DNA of 64,000 nt from Populus alba (taxonomy: Eukaryota > Streptophyta > Magnoliopsida > Malpighiales > Salicaceae), in NCBI RefSeq assembly GCF_005239225.2, contig NC_133287.1, forward strand, positions 6,677,493-6,741,492. Direction: 5' to 3'. Below, piece by piece: positions 10,419-23,010 of the stretch. Position 1 is the first letter of the stretch. Each line of letters begins with the position of its first letter. The notes below the pieces were generated by a model that saw only the letters and a list, made by a program, of their open reading frames with translations, did no database searches and was not told where the DNA came from. The translations under genes were made by a program, and so were the position numbers.

Positions 10419-13400
10419 ATGGATGGTTTGCAACTGGTTTCGATGCCACCTAGAAATGCATTCAGGGCCGATCAACCAAAGGCAATGAGAGGGCTTCAAC
10501 CTGATCCACCTTATGCCACTAAGTCATGCACCAGAAATTTTCTTGAAACTGGTGCATGTCATCAGTCTCAAAATAAGGTTCCCAATAAAGAGACAAGATC
10601 AAATGTATTCCCTGACTATTCTTCATGCCAGAGTTCTGTCACTTGCCCTGATTTCTATGTTTCGACCCCAAAAGAATGTAATGCTGTTAGTTCACTTGAA
10701 GCTAATAGTTCTAATGTAGACAAGTCTGCAAATAAAAAATCTCGACAAAAAACCAGGAGGGGAAAACTGAACAAGAGAGTTTCAAGTGATACTGGATCAG
10801 CTGAACCAGAAGTTTTGTCCGAGTATGCTCATGAAAGTTCAACTTCTGAAGCTGGTAGCTATAATGATCATGGAGATGAACTAATATATTCTGCAACTTC
10901 ACCAGAAGTTTCATTGCCAGATGGTAGCAGTAACCAGATTGTCTTTGAAGGTGACATTAGATTCAGCAATTCTGAAGCACAGGTGATATGCACATCCAAC
11001 ATTGGTGAAGTGGTTGCTGTGGAAACTTTTGAAGCACTGGACGTTTCATCAGCAGTTGGTAGCAGTAACCAGATTGATTTTGAAGGAGATCCTAGATTTA
11101 GCAATTCTGAAACATCTATGATCTGCTCATCCAAAATTGATGAAGTTGCTACAGTGGAAGACATTATACCTTGTATAGCTCATAATTTTCCTGGGGAGTG
11201 TCAAATGATTAATTCTGAAATCATTATACAGACAAAAGGAAAGGGCTCCAGTCAGATCAGCTGTTGTGATGATATGCAATCCAAAGACTTCTCATATGCA
11301 AATGATTCCTCCCTAGTGTTGGACTATGTATCTATTGGTTCAAACAGTGATGATGACCCTAATGATAGTTATCGTTCAAAACCATTTCTTGAAGCTAGCA
11401 GCAGAGGTAGCGTTTTAGAAGCTCCAGGTTGCAATTCCAGAAAGGGGTCTTTATCTTATAAAAATTCATTTAATGGTGTTGTAGATACCTACCACCACAC
11501 TGAGGGCTCAAAGCATGGCAGTCAGAATTTTAGCAGCAGTGACACTCAATTACTTACATCAGGCAAGAAAGGCAAGCAAATAAAAGCATTACCCAGGAGT
11601 GCTGGTGCTCACAAATATGGAGGTTTTGGAAATTTGCATGTCCGGGCAGGGAAGGAAATCAACCATTCTGTCTGGAAAAAGGTTCAGAGGAATGATGTGG
11701 ATACTGAAATTAAGATATCTCCTGTAAGCTTCCAGTCGGACATGAGTTTGAAAGAAACTCCTTCACTTAAAAGGAACTGTATTGTTGCTGAGGTAAATAC
11801 ATTATCAAGAACTGAGAATAAAAAACTGCTGAAAGACAAGGTTTCTAAGAAGTTGAAAAGAAAAAATAGTCTAGGTTCCAAATTAGATTACAGCTGTCAT
11901 GGTAGGGGCTGCAGTTCCAACAAGGCCAGCTTTAATACTCGGGCAAAGACTGGCATGCGACAGAATGAAACATTTGGTCTCACAGCTCAAGTGGATGATC
12001 AAAAAGGAGGGAAATCTATTTCAAGAACTCATTCTGTGAATACTTGTTTGATGGTTGGGTTCCAGCCCAGCAGAGTTGAATGTGCGAATTCAGAATCAGT
12101 TAACAGCTTGCAAGTTTTCCCAGAATCGTTACAGCCACTTCAAAGTACTTATGATACTGTTTCCAGCCCAAGACACCACCATACAGAAAATCAAGGTAAC
12201 TCACCAGCAAAGCTGAGCAATTTGTTGGACCAAAATGCGCTCAAGGTGCCACCTCCAGTTTGCCTTCCTCATCTTTTTTTTAATAAAGGTCCCCAAATGG
12301 AAAAAGAAATTACACTTGCTGAGCACTGTAAGCAAAACCATAGTTCAGGGTCAGTTATGCAGAAATGGATACCCATTGGGGTAAGAGATTCTGAATTGGC
12401 CACCTCTACTAGATTTGGTAATTCATTACCAGATCCTTCTGATAGACCAGCTCGTGAATATTTCACTTTGAGAAATGTTGAAGAAAATGCCAGTTTTGAT
12501 TCTCAAGACCTAGTTTCTTTACCCTTTTTGGGCACATGCCAAGGTTCTGGAAATGCAAGTTGTTCTCCCAAGGAAGACGACCACAGTAAAAAGTTGAATA
12601 ATTCTACTGGTTGGATGTTTGAGCTCAACAAGAAGCATGTTGAAGCTGACAGTTCAACTAGTGAATCCTCTGATCAACAATTTTCAGCTTTTGAAGATAA
12701 TTCAATAAAGATAATACAAGCAGTGAAGGATGCATGTAGGGTACAGATGGAATGTGAAGCTATTCAGATGTCCACTGGCAGTCCAGTTGCAGAGTTTGAA
12801 AGATTTCTTTCATTTTTCTTCTCCAGTTATTAGCCAACTGCCAGGTTTATCATGCTGCCAAACTTGTCCGTGTGACCAGCTTGTTGGTGCACAACTATGC
12901 AGACATGAGATACCATATATCCCATTGGGATGCCTCTGGAAGTGGTATGAAGAGCATGGGAATTATGGTTTAGAAGTAAGGGCAGAAGATTTTGAGAATT
13001 CTAAGAGCTTGGGTTTGGATTGTGTTTCGTTTCATGGCTATTTTGTTCCCTTCTTATCAGCAGTTCAACTATTCAAAAACCATACAAGCCAACCCATAAA
13101 CAAGGCTCCTGATCATGGGATTTTTGGTACACATGAGGCTAGTGAATCATCGGAGGATTCTAAAGTTGGCCGCCTTCCAATATTTTCTGTACTGATTCCT
13201 AAGCCTCGTACCACAGCTGCAGCTCAATCAGTTGATATCGCATGGTCTGATGATGCAGAGCTACTCTTTGAATACTTTGAACCAGAACAACCTCAGCAAA
13301 GACAACCATTATATGAGAAGTAAGGGCTCTTTTTACCTCCCATTGGAAGTTGTATTAAATGTGTAACTGCAGTTTTCTGATGGATCTCATTACTGATTCT

Positions 13401-14860
13401 GCTAATTACAGGATACAAGAGCTTGTTAGAAGTAACACATCTTCACGTTGCAAAATGTATGGGGACCCCACTAATTTGGCCTCTCTGAATCTACATGACT
13501 TGCACCCCAGATCCTGGTTGGTTGAAAAAACTAGCTTGAATGTCTTTCAGAGCACTAATTAGGATTGAAGCTTGTTATATAACTGAATTATGCCAAGAGA
13601 AATCTGATAGACTCGTCATTGGATCTGTTTCAGGTATTCAGTGGCATGGTATCCTATCTATAGGATACCAGATGGCAACTTTCGAACTGCATTTTTGACT
13701 TACCATTCACTTGGCCACTTGGTTCATAGAAGTGCAAAATTTGATTCCCCGAGTAAAAATGTATGCGTAGTTTCTCCAGTTGTGGGCCTTCAGAGTTACA
13801 ATGCTCAGGTAGTTTATAAATACTATTCTTGTACAGACTTCATTGCATTATAGTGATAGTGTTATAATGCAAGTAAATTTCAGTGAATTGATCGCGGAAG
13901 TGTGTATGTTGAGATGTTTGGCGGATCTAGTCTATTTCTCCACATGCAACTTCCTAGTCCACCAATGTTAAAATGACTAATTTATCAACGTTAAATTTAA
14001 TTAATATTTTATTACCTAGACAAGCTTGTTATTTATTGAGTTGGAGCCCTATTTGTTCTGTGAGTAAACTTTCAGATGTTATGCTTGTTATGTTGTCTAC
14101 CTAAATATGATAAACCTTAAAGAATTTGTTCTTTAATTATGATTGATGTTTCACTGACGTAGAAGCAACTCACTGACTGATGAGGGTCTTGATTCATTTA
14201 TAATGGCTGCTGATGAGATGGAATCTCCTTGCATGTTCATTCCTCTCATTTATGTTCAGTCCTCTCATTTATGATGGTCTAGTGATAGGCTTCTTAGACA
14301 TTACTATGTTTGATGTCTCTCTATGTGGAAAATGCATGTAAAATTTCTTACCTTTCCAACTAAAGATCTCCATGGTGCTGTCTATATTTATCCAACTATT
14401 ATCTGATTTTGAATAACCATGTTATAGGCAACAAAATATCAGAAAGATTTGAATATTTCGGCACTTCGAAAATGCCCTTGTGTTGTTTTTGATTCATTAA
14501 CACTACTCAGTATCGATTGCAATAATCTTAAATAATAGAAAAGCTATTTCGAAACTGCCATTTAACTTTGCTTTTCAATTTTGAGTCGTGGCTGTTCTTG
14601 TACTCATATTCCATTTGTACCCTTGAACTGTGTTACATGACCAGGGTGAATGCTGGTTCCAGCCACGGCACAGTGTAAACCAGACAACAGGAACTCCAAG
14701 CTTAGACCCTTCTGTGATCATGAAGGAGCGGCTGAGAACACTTGCAGAGACGGCATCTCTTATGGCCAGAGCTGTAGTAAACAAGGGAGATCAGACATCC
14801 ATAAACAGACATCCTGATTATGAGTTCTTTCTTTCTAGGCGAGGCTATTCACTTCTATAG
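10419..14860 (+). CDS. DUF789 family protein (one apparent 1-bp frameshift)
   Basis: Exons 10419-13319, 13412-13516, 13634-13808 and 14645-14860 have GT-AG borders and consistent phases once one surplus base is discounted, giving about 1,131 aa. The first ~780 residues are Ser-rich, polar and apparently disordered, with a basic patch (KKSRQKTRRGKLNKR). The C-terminal ~300 residues are the plant DUF789 domain: it opens with VAEFERFL and continues through SPVISQLPGLSC, YIPLGCLWKWYEE, WYPIYRIPDG, FLTYHSLGH and GECWFQPRHS. DUF789 has no established biochemical role. The reading frame shifts between VAEFERFL and SSPVISQ: an extra T in the CTTTCATTTTT tract (about 12807-12816) ends the upstream frame at 12833. 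This may be a sequencing error in a T-rich tract or a real lesion. The ATG at 10419 is the first in the open frame, which is open back to 10347 without another ATG. Confidence 0.8.
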
Positions 14861-16590
14861 CTAGGTCACTCATATTTGCCAATGATATTTGGCTGTCAGA
14901 TAAGAACTATTTCATCTAGGGAGATAAAGTAGCTGACTAGTTCCATCCATGTAGCATATGAGATAAAGCTCCTGATCTAGTTCCATCCGTTTAGCATAAG
15001 CCTCTTGGCATGAACAGCAGCTTCGTTTTAGGAAATGATGTAGCGATGAGTACTGATCTAGTTATTTGTTAAACTGCTGCAAATATTCATTTCAGTTTTA
15101 GTTAAAAGTTGAATGTTTTGTGCCTGCCCAGTGTGAATGGACTCGCATCCCAGTCCTGGATGGATTTATAACATTAGCAGATCCTTTTGAGAATATCAAT
15201 GTAAACGTCAGGACTCTTTTTCAGAAAGCAATCACTGATTTATGATCAAGACAGGTTGTGGTCTTACTAATTTCAAACTGTCATTCATTCCTAAATGTTT
15301 TCCAAGATAGAAAATGAAAAAGCATTAGAAAGGCAACACATAAATCCAAATTTTTTATATCATTTTTTAAACTAATATTTTTTTCAATTTCATTCTTTAA
15401 TATTTATTTAATTAGAGATTGACCCCTTTTTTCTTGCTTTCTATATTCTTTGTTTTATCATTTTTATTTTATCTAATTGGGTTATCTAAGATCTTTTATT
15501 TGTTGTTTGGGTCTTTTTATTTGTTTTTCTTGATTAAATTATTTTTTAAAAATAAATTTGTTCTTGAATTAAATAAAATTGATTTATTGAATATAGGTGG
15601 ATGCTCACTTTTGATTGTTTTGTTTGGTTTTCTTTTACAAGGTGTTGCTTCAATAGCCTATACGGCTTCTTTTGATGTCATCGTGTAGTCTTATTTAGTG
15701 GGGTTTAAAATGTCTCAACAAACTTTTTTGGTGGTGGACAATGTCTACAGTGGAGTGATGGTGAGTCTCCAACAATTCTTTCTTCTCTTTCTAGGTATGA
15801 TATATCATTGGCTCATTTGTTTTAGTTAATTGTTGACAAATATTTTTTTTACGGTATGTCTGCTATCATTGCCTACAATTTAAATCAAATTATTAGATTA
15901 CCTAATTTTATTGAATCTAGTTAAGTTAATGACCCAAACATTGGGTTTATCTTGTTTCTTTAAAAATACTAGCATAACATAAGCATTTCTTTTCTACTTT
16001 AAAAAAGATTGGACTGACCCACGACATTACATGAATCACTGATCTTGTTAACAAAACATTAAAAAAAGTGATGTTTTTATTTTGCACCATCTCACATAGA
16101 ACTATTCTCTTCAATAGTGTTTTTTTTTTTTTTTAAAAAAACAAATCTATGCTTCTTTTTCAATTTTGATTTCATACTTCAAGAAATTAGACTTCATGAT
16201 TTGTTTTGATTTGTTTTTTATGGGATTATTTCAGTCTTTTGACTTGGGTGATGGATTTAACGGGTTAACCTTATTGATTCAAGTTTTTTTTTAATTGACT
16301 TTTTTTTTCTAATTTCTTCATTTAATATTTTATTGATTGAGAATTAAGTTTTATGTTTTATATAGGTTTGTTTTCTATGAGCATATCCCATTGTTATCAC
16401 CCTAGTCACGAGTTTAGTAAGTTAACTCAGATTGACTAAATACATTTACTAAACTTTTTTTTTTGTCAATCATTAATAGTTGTTATCCTTAACCAAGTGT
16501 ATAACATAAAAGGTAATGCTGACATTTTTAAATTAGTTACTTTAGATCCTGAAAAACAAAAGTCCAATGTTATAATGAATATTTTATCAA
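14861..16590. other. 3' flank of the DUF789 gene, then intergenic
   Basis: The first ~390 bp are probably the 3' untranslated region. Beyond about 15290 the sequence is AT-rich. A T-rich frame at 15419-15688 is hydrophobic only because of base composition. No gene is supported. Confidence 0.45.
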
Positions 16591-16594
16591 TGAA

Positions 16595-17095
16595 TATGTC
16601 TTCATACTAAAGAGTATGGAGAGGGTATAAATACTTGTAATAATGAGGTTTGTGTTAAGAGATCAACTTTCAATGAATTTGAAGTTGATTATTATAGAAA
16701 ATTAGAAGAGGTGATTGAATTGCAATAATAAAAGGCATAAAATACTATCTTTTTATTCAAATGCTATTGACATGATACCAACAGAGAAATTAAAGCAGAT
16801 CTTCATCATGGTTTGATTAAAATTAATAAAAAAGATAGACTTAACAACACCAATGATATTTTTGTATTTTCCAAACAATAACAACAAGTGAGTTAATTGA
16901 TCAATATCAAGTTGAAGAAAAAATAATCAAATTTCTATTTCACTAAGAATACTTATGTTTATGTTGATGTTGACGAGTTAAATGATATATTTAGTACCAA
17001 TAAACATATAAAAGTAAATGACGATGAAGAGATTGAACAAGTTCAGTTCAACAAAGAAGATGATATTGAACATGAAGATGAGGACCCAAATTAAA
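16595..17095 (+). pseudogene. CACTA TNP2-like transposase C-terminal remnant
   Basis: Around 16610-16725 one frame reads KEYGEGINTCNNEVCVKRS followed by VDYYRKLEEVIEL, matching the DUF4216-type region of plant CACTA transposases (…GVLEEIIELEY…). A second open patch (about 16960-17092) ends in an acidic DDEEIEQVQF…EDEDPN tail typical of these proteins. Stops and frameshifts separate the patches. Family assignment is from memory of the motif, not from a search. Confidence 0.55.
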
Positions 17096-17339
17096 AATAA
17101 TTTTAGATGTAAAACATCATGATGTAATTAAGATATTTGCAATTGCTTTATAATGCATTGCATTTTTACATTTATCAAGCATTTATTTTTGTGGTTGTGG
17201 TTTTAATGAGTTGTTGTTGAATAAGTTATGAATGTTGTTGAATGAGTTATGAATGTTGTTGTTATTGTTGTTGTTTAATTAGGTTGGATATGGATTACAA
17301 CTAATATATAAGAAAATAAATTTTTTAACTTCACAGATG

Positions 17340-17770
17340 AAATCACTGACAAAAATAAAGTAAAAATTATAAATTATTAAATAATCATCAATGAATTCAT
17401 TGGTGACTTATAATAATGATAAATTATCGACGAACTCACCAATGGATGTTAATTGGTTAGATAATTACAAAGAGTTTAGCAAGAAATGCATGAAATTAAA
17501 ACCAATTGATGGAGTGACCAATGGATTAACATCTATTGTTGAAATTTATACTTACCGATGAAACCACCAATATACTATAAAATAGTTAGAGAATTGTAAA
17601 GAGTTTGGAAAGAATTCATGAAATTGAATTGACCGACGAAAATACTGATGGATGAAAATTCATTGGTGAATTTAGGATTTTTCAAGAAATTTTATAAATT
17701 CTTGAAACAATTGATGGAATCGCGAATGAATTTAAAAAAAATCTGGTAATGAGCTAGCCAATGATGTGTT
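17340..17770. repeat. CACTA-type subterminal repeats
   Basis: Short units such as GACGAACTCACCAATGG, ACCGATGAAACCACCAAT and GACCGACGAAAATACTGATGG recur with variation and inverted partners. This is the pattern of En/Spm subterminal regions. No coding potential. Confidence 0.45.
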
Positions 17771-17974
17771 GACAAGATAAATCACTAATGGACTCACAAA
17801 TTGAAAATTATGTTGGTGAATTTAAACCAAAATATATTAGGGCAATTCCTAATTTTCTCCCATTTCCCTCCTTCCCCCTCCCTCCTCTCTCTCCCTCACT
17901 CTTTAACCAGTGGTAGGCATTCTCTTTTTAGGATTGGTGGCGGCAATCCTCTCTCTCTCTTAGATGGCGGCAAC

Positions 17975-17980
<6 letters not shown>

Positions 17981-18008
<28 letters not shown>
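17981..18008 (+). repeat. (CT)n microsatellite
   Basis: About 14 CT dinucleotides, preceded by further CT-rich sequence from about 17870. Confidence 0.9.
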
Positions 18009-19779
18009 CACTTCTTAAGGTTTGATCTTGATTGTTTGATGTTTTTTTCCTAGAATTATTGGTTTTTTCATGTTTGTTTTGAGTTAAAATGCATGTTTTG
18101 TGATTTGGAAAGGATGGAAGCTTGTTTATTTTGGGCTAGCCATAGGGAAGCATTAGGGAAAAATGAAAAAATTGTTTAAATTTATAGTATTGTATGGTTA
18201 TTAAAATTATAGGTATGGGTAAATTTTGTTTATAAAGGAATTTTAATTTGTATACATGATGTGATTTACATATTGTATGTGTGTTTTAATTTGAATTTGA
18301 TTTTATGTGAGTTAGTGATATGAATGCTTATGGATTAAAAAGAAAAACTTAGAAATTGTTTATAATTGTATGCGAAACTGTGAAAGGGGATTGTGTATGG
18401 TGTTTTATTATTTGAAACAAATATGCTTTAGAATGGGTTCAGGAAGTTATGAAAAATTATAAATGTTGTTTCAAGTTCATTTCAAGTTCATTGATTGATT
18501 ACTTGTAACTTTTGGGAAATTTCAGAAATAGATTTAAATGTTCAGTTGATTAAGATAAATGTTGATAATTACGCTTATGCTTATGCTCGTGGGTGGTGCT
18601 TATAGAAAATGATTTGCTTCTTTGCATGTGGTTTTTTGTATTTTCTTTCAAAAATTGGTTAGGGTCTTGTATAGAAGAGGTGCTTCCAAAATCTTGTTGA
18701 AAGTAGATAGATGCATTAAAATAAAAACTCATAAACCATAGATTGAGAATTTAATTTAATATGCTTAATTATTTAGTTATATTGTTTAGATGCTGAAAAA
18801 AAATTCAGAGTTAAAATGAAGTGTTTTTCTTTTTCAAGTAGTATTGTTCTTGAGCATGTGATGCATTTAAATGATGTTAATAAAGACGCACATGATAGTG
18901 ATACAAGATCATTGATTATAAGTCTGTAGATCTAGCATCTCCTCTGCTAGATATCCATATTCTGGTAAGTTAATAGCGTAATGAAAGCTAGATTTAAGGA
19001 TGTAAAAAAATTATTTTCTAAGAGATAAAATTAAATTAATTATTAAATTTTTATATAGTTTGGAGTTAATTAATTGATTTTCAGGTTCACAAATATGAAA
19101 GCTAAACGAATAGTAACATCAATGATGAAAATATTGATGTAAACGTCTTTGTTTCAATGAAGCCAACCTAGAGATCATCTAAAATGGATGATTTTGGTTG
19201 ATGCTTGGTGGGAAAATTTAAGGTTAGTACATATATAATCAATAATTTTAGTTATAATACAAGTTTTTTAAATTTAGAAATTAATTATTTTATTCAAATG
19301 ACTAAAAGAAATTTTTTTAATAGGATACTTCAAACTTTAGAGTTGCCAATAGAGTTTGGAAAAATTATAGCACAAGTGTTTTCTTTTATAAAATTATAAT
19401 ATTTTTTTTATCTTTATATTGTTTTAGTTTAACAAACTTTTGAACCAAGTTGCACGATTTTTGGTACAACACACATTTATGCTAATAGAAAAGCCGAGTC
19501 AGATGACTTTGAGGTATGAAAGTATTTTAAACCTCCCCACATTGCTGAGAATAATTTGGAGAGAAATCTAGAGTTTTTGATTTTTGAGGGTTTTTAGGAG
19601 GCAATCATGGAGTGAATCATTGACAAAAATAAGGATACTCATGGTTCCATTAGTAAACATATTGACAAGTCACTTTCTTTTATTAACCATGCAAAACACC
19701 TAGTAAGAGCCTTTTTTATTTTTAAGTATTTTTATTAAAATGTTAGTGATTATTTATGACATTGTTTAACTATTGACTT

Positions 19780-20370
19780 ATTTTGTAGGTTACATAACTT
19801 GAACGTGAGCCAACTCTAATTAAATTATATATAAAAACACATGTGAAGGGAGTATGGACAAAAAAGAATGCAACAGTTCGTGGACAACCAAGCTAGGGCG
19901 TTTATTGTAAGTAAGCTTCAAGACCTTTTGTATACTTTTAGACTAATGTTTTTTTTTTTGTTTGTCAACATTTTTTACTCTTTTTTTTAAGAGCAATATA
20001 ACACTAGCATGCATGCCAAACCGAAGTTGTGGTTGGAGGCTAGAGCAACCGATGGACCTAATAAAAACTAAATTTATGGTATCTCTATATCTACAACTCG
20101 TTATATAAGGTCGGGTTGTAATGTCTCAACTATAAACACCCTATAATTCAGCCTAAGGTAGCCATCACCAACTATTCAAGAGTTGCTTGAGGAACATGTT
20201 GCTGTTGTGATGATTGTCCCGAGGGCCAAAATAGAGGCGAAGTATGAAGAACAAAGTAGAAAGCAATGAGAAGAAAAGATGGCATACCTATCTAGTCATT
20301 ATCCTTCCTTTTATAAACCTCCATGAGATTTTCCACCCCCCCCACCCCCACCCCCACACCCACATGTAAC
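19780..20370 (+). pseudogene. En/Spm TNP1-like plant transposase remnant
   Basis: Pieces of frame read EREPTLIKLYIKTHVKG, then TKKNATVRGQ, then SMHAKPKLWLEARATDGPN, IYGIST and PTIQELLEEHVAAV. These occur in the order of the plant transposase (Ptta/En/Spm) family: a THxKKDG…VD-like region, a glycine-rich segment and a coiled C-terminus. Several stops and a missing intron boundary show it is non-functional. The C-rich tract at 20334-20363 would encode a proline run. Confidence 0.5.
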
Positions 20371-21165
20371 TCCAACTTCTTTTTAATGTGTGTGTGTGTG
20401 TGCGTGTGTCTATATATATATTTACAATATATTTTTATAGCTAAATTAATAATATAAAAAGTGTTCAATTTAAATCAGTTGTTTAATGTCAAATTGTTTG
20501 ATCCAAATAAGCATGTATTTAAAGAAATTACTAAAATACAGATGGAATCATCGACTAACATAAAACTTTTATTGATGATTTCATTGATACAAGAGATCCA
20601 TTTTCCTCTAAGAGTTACATGGAGTTCTGAACCATTTTGATATAGACTAGTGGATTCATAGACAATCTATCAATAATATATGTTATATTACCAATAATTA
20701 GTTCATCACTGCTTCGTTAGGTAATATTTACCGACAAATAAACTGACTAAAAAATGGTTGGTGCCTATTTATATCCCCAACGTGAATATTATATCGCTCT
20801 ATCTATTAGCATTGAAGCCATCAATTGAATTATTGAAGGATTTGAAAACCTTGATGAGATAATTGTTGACGACACTTTTCCATAGATAAATTCATCGGTG
20901 ATTTTTATACCGACAAAAATACAACTTTTACACTGGTGAAATATTTGAAGATCACTCACAACACGTCGATCATCATGTAACAACTTTCCACCCTAATATG
21001 ATGCAAATAGAAATTATTAATCCATAAATAAAATGTAATGATTTTATCAAAGTCTATAAAAAGTAACAAATACTTACAACATTTTGAATCCAACATGTAT
21101 GTGGCTTATTCTCCATCTCCTTACATGGAGGAACTTGCACTAGGTTTGGTGTAATGATTTAGCAT

Positions 21166-21535
21166 TAGGGGTGATTATTTTTTATTCGGTTTGGTTTTTA
21201 TCAAAAAAAGTAACTAAACTGAATTTTTTTTTAAAACCGAAACTGGTTCGAACCGGCCGGTTTCGATTTGGTTTTTTAGAAAAAAGCCGGTTCAAACCGG
21301 TTTGGCTCGGTTTTTTTTTGTTTGGCTCAGTTTTTTTGGTTTTGGATCGGTTTAGCTCAGTTTTTTTTAGTTTTGGCTCGGTTTGTTTTCCCGATTTGGC
21401 TTGGTTTTTTTTCCGGTTTTTTTGGTTTTAGGCTTATAAAACCGATACCAAACCGAACTAGTCGGTTTTTTCAAAATTTTAACCGGTTATTTTTTTTCAG
21501 TTTTCTTGGTTTCTCGGTTTTTTTACTCACCCCTA
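21166..21535. mobile_element. hAT-type MITE with 8-bp target duplication
   Basis: Perfect 9-bp terminal inverted repeats TAGGGGTGA…TCACCCCTA bound a 370-bp element. It is flanked by TTTAGCAT (21158-21165) and TTTAGCGT (21536-21543), an 8-bp direct repeat with one mismatch. The interior consists of CGGTTT/AACCGG-type repeats in opposite orientations, so it could fold extensively. Size, 8-bp TSD and the TAGGG terminus fit non-autonomous hAT elements. The Phe-rich frames inside are composition artefacts. Confidence 0.8.
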
Positions 21536-21543
21536 TTTAGCGT

Positions 21544-22803
21544 GTTATACTTAGGTGCCAACCCATGTATTCCTCCTAAAAAATTACAAGATGCATCTCT
21601 CTAAAAATAGAATTTGTTCATGTATCACATATTGATATATACCAGAGATGGTAGATCATCCAATTACAATCAAAGCACTTACCCATATGACTAATAAAAT
21701 ACAACTGATCGCTCATATCTATGTCAGACGGGATGTGTTATTTAAAGCCAAATTGTTGCATCACATGGTCAGAGAAATGCATCTCAACAAGCTCAAAAAA
21801 TAAGAGGGAGCAACTGATGTCCATAGTCAATGTGCATATAACAAGAGCAACTTTCATATCATATTCTGAATAAGAATTCTACACAACCTATAGAAACATC
21901 AACAATATAATTATTTTTCATTGTTTATCAACATCAACATATGCAGTTATTTCTCATCATTTACCAACAACATAAAATTTCTACATTATAATGCAATAAT
22001 TTCTCATCATTTACCAATATAAAAAACTAAACATTAACACAAATAACAATATTAATAATACTATTATTTATATCAAGAACAATAATACCACCATAATGAC
22101 AAAACATAAAGAAGTTTGAAGGTATATTTTATAAAATAAAAAATACTCATTTCACCAAAAACAATTTATCTCACAATTCAATGCAAACCCTAATTGCTAT
22201 TACTTTGGCCATAATAATAGTGATAAAAAATAATAATTAATTGCATCAATTAAAAAGTAAATGATCTTAATTGATAAAATCTTCAATTACGATAATTTTT
22301 ACAAAAATTCAAAGCAAACTTTAGAATCTATGATTTCAACCATAATTTTATTAATAACATCAATTGATTAAAAGCCTATCTAATAACATCAATTAAAACA
22401 AAATTTATATCAATTCAAACAATATAATTAAATATGAAAAGCAACTCAATAATCAATTTAAACCCTAATTTCTCTAATCCAAACACATAATTGCAACATT
22501 CATAACCTAAAATTATCTAATTATCAAACACAACACAAATACCTAATTAAATCAAAACATAAAATTTATCAATTTAATAATAAAACTCATCAAACTAAGA
22601 TACAATGTAAATGTTTTACCTTGATTTTTTTATGTCTAGTTGGTTGTTTCACCGGTTGTGGCAGCAAGGAGGCTGTTTGCAATAATAATAAAAAAAACAT
22701 TAGAAAGACTTCTGGAGACAAGAGGAAGATGTTCCTAGTGTTTTGGTGGAGAATTAAACAATGTTTTGGGTGATTGGAGGCTGTTTTTTATGGGGTTTTT
22801 TCG
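21544..22803. other. Intergenic, no gene supported
   Basis: Very AT-rich from 21850 to 22620, with repeated CATTTACCAACA-like phrases. It may belong to the neighbouring CACTA debris. No open frame of note. Confidence 0.4.
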
Positions 22804-22817
22804 GTTTCTAGGGTTTT

Positions 22818-23010
22818 TTTTTATTAGCGTGGGGTGTCTGGGTCAACTTGCGTGCACCACAACTAGTCCCAACAGCTCACTGAACACCCTGCAAGCCCAG
22901 TAAGCAGGTAAGGCACCGCGGGGGTGACATGCGTATGCATAGAGAGTCGAACCTGAGACGGCAGTAAGAGACAAGCCCCCACACACCGCTGGAGCACGAC
23001 CCTCAAGAGT
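22818..23010 (-). mobile_element. tRNA-derived SINE, minus strand
   Basis: On the minus strand the element starts near 23010. It carries an A-box-like GCTCCAGCGGTGTG and a B-box-like GGTTCGACTCTC about 45 bp further on, and ends with GTGCACGCAAGTTGACCCAGACACCC and an A-rich tail. The 14-bp sequence GTTTCTAGGGTTTT flanks it on both sides (22804-22817 and 23011-23024), a clear target duplication. The internal pol III promoter, short length and A-tail define a SINE. It resembles the SINEs described from Salicaceae, an inference from memory. Confidence 0.8.

Larger units (their letters stand above)
16560..20990 (+). mobile_element. Degenerate CACTA (En/Spm-like) DNA transposon
   Basis: Two decayed transposase-type remnants lie in the expected order: a TNP2-like tail at about 16600-17095 and a plant-transposase (Ptta/En/Spm, TNP1-like) remnant at about 19780-20370. 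Blocks of short ACCGACGA/CACCAATGG-type repeats in both orientations (17340-17770 and 20540-20960) resemble CACTA subterminal repeats. Many stops and shifts show the element is dead. I could not find CACTA termini or a 3-bp target duplication, so the limits are approximate. Confidence 0.55.

Noticed and set aside
21171..21540. Phe/Trp-rich frames of 72-86 codons
   Set aside because: They lie wholly inside the hAT MITE and reflect CGGTTTTTTT repeats.
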